Below, piece after piece: positions 58,291 to 64,000 of a stretch of DNA of 64,000 nucleotides; position 1 is the stretch's first letter; every line of letters starts with the position of its first letter. Below the pieces are notes generated by a model. It did no database searches and had not been told where the DNA came from. It worked only from the letters and a program-made list of their open reading frames with translations. Origin of the DNA: Oscillospiraceae bacterium (GTDB taxonomy: Bacteria > Bacillota > Clostridia > Oscillospirales > Ruminococcaceae). The translations under genes were made by a program, and so were the position numbers. The DNA is taken from contig JAAVYW010000051.1 in NCBI GenBank assembly GCA_022791315.1, forward strand, positions 28,899-92,898, written 5' to 3'.

Positions 58291-59193
58291 CTATTCCCCT
58301 GCCATAATCCGCAGTGCCTGTTTCTCGCAGGAGATGTGCACCTCCCGGTGGCTCCCGCCAAACTCCCCGTCCAGTGTCCAGGGCAGTGCCTCCTCTGCCA
58401 CAGCGGTGAGCTTTGTGGTACAAAAGGTGTGGATAAAGGGGCAGTCCAGCGTGTTCTGGGAGAGCAGGGCGTTGATAACCTGCTGCAATTCCAGCGCGTT
58501 GCCGGGGTTCTCGATAAAAGTGCCCTCCAAAACCCCGTCGTCCATTGCCACGTCACGCCCCGGCGAAAAGCTGTGCCCTCCCACCGAGGTGGCGTTTGTC
58601 ACCATCCCCACTAGGTATTCCCCCTTCATCTCCCCGCCGTCATAGCGCAGGGTCATGGCATGGGGGCGGTACTTTGTCAGGTGCTTGAGCCGCATCCCCT
58701 CCAAAAAATAGGCCATGCGCCCCAAGAGGTTTTTCACCTGCTGGGAGGTCTCGTAGGGGACATCGGTAAAGGCCCCGAAGGCCGCCACATAGGCAAAATA
58801 CCGCTCCCCCTCAAAGTGCCCCACATCACAGGCCGCCGGCTTTCCCCCGGCAATCCACCTGGCCGCGCCCTCTAAGTCCTTTGGGATGCCAAAGCTGGAG
58901 GCAAAGTCGTTCACCGTGCCCGCCGGGATATAGCCCAGCACAGGCCGGGGCGCGCAGCCCATCAGGCCGTTCACTGCCTCGTTCAGGGTCCCGTCCCCGC
59001 CGCAGCAGACCATCAGGTCATAGTCCCCTGCGTTTTCCCGCAGCAGCTCCGGCAGCTCCCCCGCCCGCAGCGTGGGCCGCACCGTCACCCGGTACCCGCC
59101 CCGCACGAACACCTCCACAATCTCCGAGAGCTTCCCCCTTACCTCCGATTTCCCCGCACGGGGGTTATACAGCAAGAGCAGCTTCTTCTCCAT
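58291..59193 (-). CDS. Diacylglycerol/lipid kinase family protein
   Basis: DagK/YegS-type lipid kinase of 300 residues. LLLYNPRAGKSEVRGKLSEI opens the NAD-kinase-like fold, CCGGDGTLNEAVNGLMG is the ATP-binding GGDGT motif, YIPAGTVNDFASSFGIP follows, and the C-terminal beta domain holds DGVLEGTFIENP and the final DGEFGG motif. It phosphorylates diacylglycerol or a related lipid at the membrane. The ATG at 59193 follows AGGGAGG; upstream frame is an extension into the next gene. It is the last of a minus-strand unit with the TrmK-Nif3 and MFS genes. Confidence 0.92.
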   Translation of the reverse strand: MEKKLLLLYNPRAGKSEVRGKLSEIVEVFVRGGYRVTVRPTLRAGELPELLRENAGDYDLMVCCGGDGTLNEAVNGLMGCAPRPVLGYIPAGTVNDFASSFGIPKDLEGAARWIAGGKPAACDVGHFEGERYFAYVAAFGAFTDVPYETSQQVKNLLGRMAYFLEGMRLKHLTKYRPHAMTLRYDGGEMKGEYLVGMVTNATSVGGHSFSPGRDVAMDDGVLEGTFIENPGNALELQQVINALLSQNTLDCPFIHTFCTTKLTAVAEEALPWTLDGEFGGSHREVHISCEKQALRIMAGE

Positions 59194-59213
59194 CTCTCTC
59201 CTCCCTTTCCACG

Positions 59214-60656
59214 CTATAGCAGTTCCACCGGGCTCCTGTCCCGTTTTGCGCGCATAAACTCCACTTGGGGGAACCGTTCTCCCAGCCACGCCTGTAGTTC
59301 CGGCAGCACCACTGCTTCGGTCTCATAGTGCCCCAGCGCCGCCAGGGAAATCCCCAGCTCTCTCGCCAGCCAAAAGTCGTGGTGGCCCGCCTCGCCGGTG
59401 AGCAGCAGGTCGGCCCCGGCCTCCTTGGCCTCCCGCACAAAGTCGCCCCCTGCGCCGGAGACCACTGCCACCTTTTCCACCGGCCTGGGCAGGAGGGCGC
59501 AGCAGCACACCGCCGCCCCCAGCTTCCCCTTGGCCTCCCGCACAAAGCAGGCCGCTGTCACCGGCCCCTCGTCCACCCGCCCGATGCGCCCCAGCATCCC
59601 CCCTTCACCGGGGATACAGGGGGCAATGTCCGCCAGCCCCAGCGCCTTTGCCAGGGCGTCCCCCACCCCGCCCTGGGCAACGTCCAGATTGGTGTGGGCG
59701 CAGAGGGCCGCCAGCCCCTGCCGGGCCAATTCCCAGGGCAGGCTCCCGGCCAGCAGCCGCTTGAGGGGCCTAAAAATCACTGGGTGATGGGTGAGGATAA
59801 GCTGCGCCCCCCGCTCTTTTGCCTCCTCTATCACCGGCATCGACACGTCCAGCGCCAGCAGCACCCTCTCCACCCTTCCCGCCGGGTCGCCCACCAGCAG
59901 CCCGGAATTGTCCCAGCTCTCCGCCGCAGAATAGGGCGCCAGCTCATCCAGCGCCTGCCGCAGCGCCTCCGCCGTGGGGGCCTGCCGCTCCATCTGTTCC
60001 GCCACTTTCCTCCACTCCTCGCTCTCCTGTCTCTCGCCTGCCAAGCGCAGGCCCTCCGCCTTCTTTGCCATGCGGGCGGCCTGCCTGGCCCGGTAAGCCG
60101 CCGCAGCCCTGCCCGGCTCCTCGGCAAGGCGCCCCAGCAGCGCCTCCGCCCGCCCGATTTCCCCCCGCTGCCCGGTGTAAACCGCCAGCATCACCCCGTA
60201 GGGCTTTCCCCCGTCCTCCACGGCCCGCTCCTTCAGCAGGCAAAACCCTGTCTCCCGGAGATAGCGCCGCAGCCGGTCCGCCGCTGTCATGGGCTGGAGC
60301 ACCAGCGTCTTTTCCCGGCACCAGGGGGCCCGTTCCAGGATTCCCGCAATGGTGTCGCCCCCCATCCCGGCAATCACAATGGTGTCCACCGCCCTGGGCT
60401 CTAAGGCGGCCAGCCCGTCCCCCAGCACCGGGAACACCTTCCCCGCGCAGCCATAGCGGGCAATGGTCTCCCTGGCCTTCCCCAGGGGGCCCTCCCCAAT
60501 GTCGCAGGCATAGGCCAGCGGGCACAGCCCCTCCTGCACCAGCCGCACCGGCAGGTAGGCGTGGTCGGTGCCAATGTCCGCCACCACGCCCCCACGCGGT
60601 ATCAGCGCCGCCACGGTTTCCAGCCGCCTGTTCAGCGGGCACCGCTTTTCCTGCAT
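59214..60656 (-). CDS. Fusion of tRNA (adenine22-N1)-methyltransferase (TrmK) and Nif3-like dinuclear metal protein
   Basis: A single open frame of 480 residues. Residues 1 to about 225 are TrmK: LETVAALIPRGGVVADIGTDHAYLP is the SAM motif, IVIAGMGGDTIAGIL follows, and a helical tail ends near EEWRKVAEQM. From about 226 on, the DUF34/Nif3 domain has ESWDNSGLLVGDP, LTHHPVIFRPLK, ALCAHTNLDVAQGG and GEAGHHDFWLARELG, which hold the metal ligands. TrmK methylates A22 of tRNA; Nif3 proteins bind two metals with unclear activity. In Bacillus these are adjacent separate genes. The ATG at 60656 follows GAGGGGG. It begins eight bases after the MFS gene ends. Confidence 0.92.
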   Translation of the reverse strand: MQEKRCPLNRRLETVAALIPRGGVVADIGTDHAYLPVRLVQEGLCPLAYACDIGEGPLGKARETIARYGCAGKVFPVLGDGLAALEPRAVDTIVIAGMGGDTIAGILERAPWCREKTLVLQPMTAADRLRRYLRETGFCLLKERAVEDGGKPYGVMLAVYTGQRGEIGRAEALLGRLAEEPGRAAAAYRARQAARMAKKAEGLRLAGERQESEEWRKVAEQMERQAPTAEALRQALDELAPYSAAESWDNSGLLVGDPAGRVERVLLALDVSMPVIEEAKERGAQLILTHHPVIFRPLKRLLAGSLPWELARQGLAALCAHTNLDVAQGGVGDALAKALGLADIAPCIPGEGGMLGRIGRVDEGPVTAACFVREAKGKLGAAVCCCALLPRPVEKVAVVSGAGGDFVREAKEAGADLLLTGEAGHHDFWLARELGISLAALGHYETEAVVLPELQAWLGERFPQVEFMRAKRDRSPVELL

Positions 60657-60669
60657 CCCCATCCCCCTC

Positions 60670-61917
60670 TCAGGCCTGCTCCACCTTTTTCATCACTTTG
60701 GAATAGCAGAACACCATCCCGTACTGCAATACCGTCAAAATCGCCATAGCCGCCACATTCCCCAGGCTGCTCTGGGGCATCACCATTGTCACCACAATCC
60801 CGATAATCCGCCCCACGTTGAGCCACACCTCCCGGATGCCGAAAATCTCCGACTGCATCTCCCTGGCCCCCGGGGCCTTCTGCACCACCATCAGGAAAAT
60901 GGAGCCCGCCGGGTTGAGCAAAAACAGGGAGACAAAGGAGTTGAGGATATTGAAGAGGATGATTGTCACCGGGTTCAGGCTCACAAAGAGCATCACAATG
61001 CCGGCCATCATCACTGTCACGGAAATCAGCATGGAGCGAATCCGGTTCCCCGGCCGCACCAGCCGCCCAATCAGCGAGGCCGCCAGGATGGAGACCAGGC
61101 TCACCAGCACGGTGTTGACCCCGATGACCGCCTCATTGGACACCAGGGAAAACAGCAGCAGGTTGAGGAAAAAGGCAAAGGTGCCCTCCCGGATGCCCTT
61201 GAGCAGCTCCGCCCCCAGCGCCAGCCGCCACAGGGGGGTGGCGATAACCGCCCGCAGCGCCTGGCGGAAATGGGTTTCCCGGGAGGGGGCCAAAAGGGTC
61301 TGCTGCTTGCGGGAGAGCAGCAGGGTGAAAACCGCCATGGCAAAGGACATGCCGAACACCAGGTAATACCCCGCCATGCTGCCCCCAAAGGCCGAGAGAA
61401 TCACCCCCGAAACCAAGGGGATTACCATGGTGACTACCCCGCAAATCACGCTGAGAAACCCCATGGCCCTGTCCCGGTTGCCGTCCTCGGTGTAGGCGCT
61501 TAGAATCATGCTGTAGGCAATCCAGTAAAAGCCGCCGCCGGTGGCGTTCACCAGGGCAATCAGGGGCATCACAGGGGCCAGCCGGTGCATAAAGAGCAGG
61601 AACATCCCCGTGCCCGTCATGTAAAACACAAGCCCCAGCCTGGTCCCCGCCGTCACCGAGCGCTTGCGCACAAAGGCGCTTGCCACACACATGGAGATGC
61701 CGTTCATGGCAAAGCAAATCATATTGTAGTATTTTACAATATCGCCGTCGCCCCCGGTGGAGCGCATCAGCAGCGTGCTGATGTACTGCCCCTGCAAATT
61801 GGCGTAGAGGTTATAGGCCAGGTGCAGCATGGCATAGCTCAAAAAGAGGCTGCTCAGGGCCTCCGCGCCCAGCGCGTTGAGAATCCGATTTTTCCATTGG
61901 CCAAGTGTCATTTTCAT
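60670..61917 (-). CDS. MFS transporter
   Basis: Major facilitator membrane protein of 415 residues with about twelve helices in two halves. AFVRKRSVTAGTRLG lies in the loop between helices 2 and 3, AYTEDGNRDRAMGFLSVI between 4 and 5, SRKQQTLLAPSRETHF is the central cytoplasmic loop, and LIGRLVRPGNRIRSM is the second-half counterpart. It resembles the uncharacterised permeases of Firmicutes, possibly multidrug. The substrate is unknown. The ATG follows GAGGGTGAG. It is the first gene of the unit ending with the lipid kinase. Confidence 0.88.
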   Translation of the reverse strand: MKMTLGQWKNRILNALGAEALSSLFLSYAMLHLAYNLYANLQGQYISTLLMRSTGGDGDIVKYYNMICFAMNGISMCVASAFVRKRSVTAGTRLGLVFYMTGTGMFLLFMHRLAPVMPLIALVNATGGGFYWIAYSMILSAYTEDGNRDRAMGFLSVICGVVTMVIPLVSGVILSAFGGSMAGYYLVFGMSFAMAVFTLLLSRKQQTLLAPSRETHFRQALRAVIATPLWRLALGAELLKGIREGTFAFFLNLLLFSLVSNEAVIGVNTVLVSLVSILAASLIGRLVRPGNRIRSMLISVTVMMAGIVMLFVSLNPVTIILFNILNSFVSLFLLNPAGSIFLMVVQKAPGAREMQSEIFGIREVWLNVGRIIGIVVTMVMPQSSLGNVAAMAILTVLQYGMVFCYSKVMKKVEQA

Positions 61918-62071
61918 TATGGCTCACCCTCACCGGCGGGATTCTCCCCCGTCAAAGACATAAAAAACGCCCGGGACGCCTCCCACCTGCAGAAAATTCA
62001 TCAAAAAATCAAAGGGGAATTGAATTCTTTCCGCTGGGAAAACGTCCCGGGCCCTATCAGTGTGCCGCTGT

Positions 62072-62275
62072 TTATTTGCCCTGTAAATGTGCGTTGATTT
62101 TCTCAACCAGCTCGTCCGGGTTCACGCCGTGAACCGCGCAGGCCATCTCCACGGATTCCCCGCGGGAGGCCGGGCAGCCCAGGCAGTGCATCCCCATCGC
62201 CAGGAAAAACTCCGCCGTAGAGGGCGCAGCGTCCAAAATATCGCCGATAATCATATCTTTTGTAATCTCAGTCAT
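62072..62275 (-). CDS. DUF1858 domain protein (redox-disulfide-type)
   Basis: Small protein of 67 residues that is entirely a DUF1858 domain: MIIGDILDAAPSTAEFFLAM followed by HCLGCPASRGESVEMACAVH and LVEKINAHL. The CxxC in this domain is thought to be redox active or metal binding, and the domain often accompanies hybrid-cluster proteins. GGAGG lies before the ATG at 62275. It is expressed from its own promoter through a leader of about 165 bases. Confidence 0.9.
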   Translation of the reverse strand: MTEITKDMIIGDILDAAPSTAEFFLAMGMHCLGCPASRGESVEMACAVHGVNPDELVEKINAHLQGK

Positions 62276-62442
62276 TTTCTTTTCCTCCGTTTTCTGGTGT
62301 TCCGGGCCGCACCGGCCCGCCTTCCTATTGTTCCCCCAACCGGCCCGCCTTATCGCAGGCCCCTGCATGAACCACAGGCCACGGCGCAGGTTCTGGCGCG
62401 GCGCTGCGGCACATGGCGGCAAAGCCACCTTGTTTTGCGCAT

Positions 62443-62470
62443 ATTATACCATAGCCACCGATATTTGCAA
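62443..62470 (-). promoter_or_regulatory. Sigma-A promoter of the DUF1858 gene
   Basis: Reading leftward: TTGCAA (62470-62465), 16-base spacer, TATAAT (62448-62443). Confidence 0.7.
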
Positions 62471-62683
62471 GCCCTTTTTCCCTTTTCCTGCCGGGAAGAT
62501 TTGTCCAAAAATCAGGGCGAAAAACCCAAAAAAACCGGCAATATCCGCGAAAGCGCGCCATATCCCCTGCCGCGGCAGGGATAAGCATCCGGGCAAGGGG
62601 CCGGGCAAAAAAACACCGCCCGGAATTCACTCCAGGCGGCATTGTTCAAGATGCCAGGCGCCGCAGGCGCATTCCCTCTATTT

Positions 62684-62717
62684 AAATACTGCCCGGAATT
62701 CATCCCGGGCAGTATTT
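62684..62717 (-). terminator. Terminator after the zinc-ribbon gene
   Basis: AAATACTGCCCGG (62684-62696) is perfectly paired with CCGGGCAGTATTT (62705-62717). A second, imperfect hairpin with the same CCCGGAATTCA core lies at about 62618-62640. The rest of the 480-base gap to the DUF1858 start holds the DUF1858 promoter and leader. Confidence 0.75.
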
Positions 62718-62754
62718 CCAAAGAACAGAGTAAGCGGGAAATCTCTCCCGATGC

Positions 62755-63033
62755 TTACTGCTCCTCTCTCATTTTCGCAAAGCACTCGCTGCAATAAACA
62801 GGACGGTCCTCGCGGGGACGGAAGGGAACAGTAGCCTCCTTGCCGCAGTTGGCGCAGACGGCAGTGAACATCTCTCTCTCAGGTCTGGACGCATTCTTAC
62901 GGGCGTCACGACAGGGTTTGCATCTCTGGGGCTCGTTCTCGAAGCCGCGGGACGCATAGAATTCCTGCTCACCGGCAGTAAACACGAACTCATTGCCACA
63001 CTCTTTGCAGACTAAGGTTTTGTCTTGGAACAT
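62755..63033 (-). CDS. Zinc-ribbon domain protein
   Basis: Protein of 92 residues with two zinc-ribbon units. The first is CKECGNEFVFTAGEQEFYAS ... RCKPCRDARK, the second CANCGKEATVPFRPREDRPVYC ... SECF. The pattern matches the probable zinc-binding family (zf-trcl) common in Clostridia, possibly nucleic-acid associated; function is unknown. The ATG at 63033 is preferred over one two codons earlier because GAGGT would abut the earlier one. A degenerate tRNA-like sequence and the sigma-factor gene lie upstream on the same strand. Confidence 0.88.
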   Translation of the reverse strand: MFQDKTLVCKECGNEFVFTAGEQEFYASRGFENEPQRCKPCRDARKNASRPEREMFTAVCANCGKEATVPFRPREDRPVYCSECFAKMREEQ

Positions 63034-63057
63034 AATCATACCTCGCTTTGAATTAGT

Positions 63058-63120
63058 TGCCCATGGACGGACTCGAACCGCCACCTTTGAAACCAACGCT
63101 CTGACTTAAGCTACTAGAGC
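63058..63120 (-). pseudogene. Degenerate tRNA-like sequence
   Basis: On the minus strand a recognisable T arm (GGCGG-TTCGAGT-CCGTC), a D arm (GCTT/GAGC) and a partly paired acceptor stem (GCTCTAG with CATGGGC, two mismatches) are spaced as in a tRNA, but the anticodon-variable segment has 15 rather than about 22-23 bases and shows no anticodon stem. The D loop lacks the GG pair, and no CCA is encoded. It is best read as a tRNA remnant or tRNA-like leader element. Confidence 0.5.
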
Positions 63121-63153
63121 ACATTTTTTATCATAAGAGGCCTAGCCTCCGGT

Positions 63154-63729
63154 TCACTTGCTCAACAGGGTCCGGCACTTTCTCCTCACGCGCTGCATGG
63201 CATTGTCAATTTGCTTAGGAGTGACGTGGAGATGAGAAGAAGACTCCGCTAAACCGCAGCCATAGAGGTAAAGCGCCAAAACCTCACGCTCAAAATCAGA
63301 CAAAGACAAATTGATTTGTTCCATCAAGCTCTCAAAGCCCTCCCTGACGATAACAAGCTCCTCCGGGTCCCGGGCAGCTTCGCAGGGGGCTGGGAAAGCG
63401 CAATCCAAGGCCTCCTCGCTCAGCGGCACCACGCCGCCGGCAGGGAGCCGCTTTTTTCTCCGCTGGGAACGGGAAAAGGACTTCAGCCGGTTGTCTACAC
63501 ACCGGGAGGCATAGAGCCCAAAGGGCACTGCCTTCTCAGGGTCATAGGAGGAAAGGGCGCCCCAGAAGCCGATTGCGGCCTCCTGCACCAAGTCGTCCTG
63601 GTCTGCAGCCGGGCTCCAGCTAAAAAAGCGAGAGGCCCTCTGCCGGAGGAAGGGCATGTTCTCCTCCACCGCCGCGCAGAGCGACTGCCTATCCAGGATT
63701 TCAATGCCTTCAAATTCCAGGGAAATCAT
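63154..63729 (-). CDS. Sigma-70 family RNA polymerase sigma factor (SigH-like)
   Basis: Sigma factor of 191 residues with region 2 (DDLVQEAAIGFWGALSSYDP, then FGLYASRCVDNRLKSFSRSQ) and region 4 (LSDFEREVLALYLYGCGLAE, HVTPKQIDNAMQRVRRKC). Regions 1 and 3 are absent or short. The pattern is close to SigH/SigI-like proteins and to the clostridial RNA polymerase sporulation sigma factor group. It is expressed from a consensus promoter 70 bases upstream. The tRNA-like sequence and zinc-ribbon gene follow on the same strand. Confidence 0.88.
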   Translation of the reverse strand: MISLEFEGIEILDRQSLCAAVEENMPFLRQRASRFFSWSPAADQDDLVQEAAIGFWGALSSYDPEKAVPFGLYASRCVDNRLKSFSRSQRRKKRLPAGGVVPLSEEALDCAFPAPCEAARDPEELVIVREGFESLMEQINLSLSDFEREVLALYLYGCGLAESSSHLHVTPKQIDNAMQRVRRKCRTLLSK

Positions 63730-63798
63730 CCGAAAATCCTTTCACAGTCTGTCGTTCTACGGTTTGTCGCCATCTTCCTGCATTTTGCAAGCACTGTT

Positions 63799-63827
63799 AT
63801 CATACCTTAAAAGCCCTCTCTTGTCAA
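63799..63827 (-). promoter_or_regulatory. Sigma-A promoter of the sigma-factor gene
   Basis: Reading leftward: TTGACA (63827-63822), 17-base spacer, TATGAT (63804-63799). Confidence 0.85.
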
Positions 63828-63860
63828 GGTCTTTTCGTCGTCTCGCCTCTCCCCCCTTTT

Positions 63861-64000
63861 TGTAGGAGTACAATAGAAATTGGACAGTAGAGGAAGAAAA
63901 AAGTAGAAGGAAGCGGCCACATCGGTTAAAGTTGAGTTGTCACACCAACACAATCGAGAGGAGGCCACATCCTTCATGAACAAGAGTATAACACAAGACA
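63861..64000 (+). mobile_element. Probable left end of an insertion sequence, cut by window edge
   Basis: TGTAGGAGTACAATAGAAAT at 63861, continuing to TTGGACA, has the TG...ACA form of IS3/IS481-type terminal repeats. A short leader and GAGAGGAGG follow, then a start codon. The right end and most of the transposase lie outside the window, so the family is uncertain. Confidence 0.5.
63976..64000 (+). CDS. Start of a probable IS transposase, truncated by window edge
   Basis: ATG at 63976, preceded by GAGAGGAGG, begins MNKSITQD. This N-terminus is one I associate with clostridial IS3/IS481-like transposases, but only eight residues are visible. The call depends on the terminal-repeat-like sequence upstream as much as on the protein. 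Confidence 0.45.

Noticed and set aside
63058..63120. Functional tRNA gene
   Set aside because: Anticodon arm too short and unpaired, two acceptor mismatches, no GG in the D loop.

Overview
This window looks like chromosome of a GC-rich, spore-forming Firmicute of the class Clostridia, most likely a gut Oscillospirales (Oscillospiraceae/Acutalibacteraceae-like) bacterium. The evidence is spmA/spmB, an AbrB-type regulator with zinc knuckles, a DUF6033-type protein, a DUF3737 gene, single-chain PurL, TPP and Mn2+ riboswitches, and consensus sigma-A promoters with 17-bp spacers. I cannot name the species. Almost every gene is GC-rich. The exception is the AT-rich asparagine-synthetase-like gene at 49.7-51.5 kb.

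Layout. 0-11 kb: a minus-strand operon (binding protein, two ABC permeases, SDR, aldose-epimerase-like protein, family 9 glycosidase, mannonate/gluconate-type dehydratase cut by the left edge), with a divergent AraC regulator and a lactonase. Together these could take up a beta-linked oligosaccharide and oxidise its sugar to an aldonate. 11-16 kb: two XRE regulators, then a LytTR response regulator and GHKL kinase with two DUF6033-like genes. A pair of direct repeats 21 bp apart lies in front of this operon. 16-19 kb: a LysR gene divergent from a small protein, DUF3737 and a cyclophilin-like exported protein. 19-23 kb: a TPP-riboswitch thiamine locus (thiM, thiE, thiD, tenA) with an ADP-ribosyltransferase-like gene on the opposite strand inside it. 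23-34 kb: housekeeping genes (pgi, D-Ala-D-Ala carboxypeptidase, an HPr-like protein without its catalytic His, mtaB, purL, PHP phosphoesterase).

34-48 kb: mntP behind a yybP-ykoY Mn2+ riboswitch, an ANT(6)-like nucleotidyltransferase, esterases, GrpB, a MraY-like transferase, two large glycosidases and a methyltransferase. 48-58 kb: MBL hydrolase, the AT-rich asparagine-synthetase-like gene, cdd-pdp nucleoside salvage, spmA/spmB, AbrB, exonuclease III, radical SAM protein and DUF2461. 58-64 kb: lipid kinase, a fused TrmK-Nif3 protein, MFS transporter, DUF1858, zinc ribbon, a degenerate tRNA-like sequence, a SigH-like sigma factor, and what looks like the left end of an insertion sequence.

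The most unusual feature is a non-coding interspersed repeat of about 0.6-0.75 kb, present in four copies (25.5, 36.6, 42.9 and 56.7 kb) plus a partial tandem copy, always in the same orientation. It is a chain of near-perfect short hairpins, and whole hairpin units are present or absent between copies. I do not recognise it as a described element.
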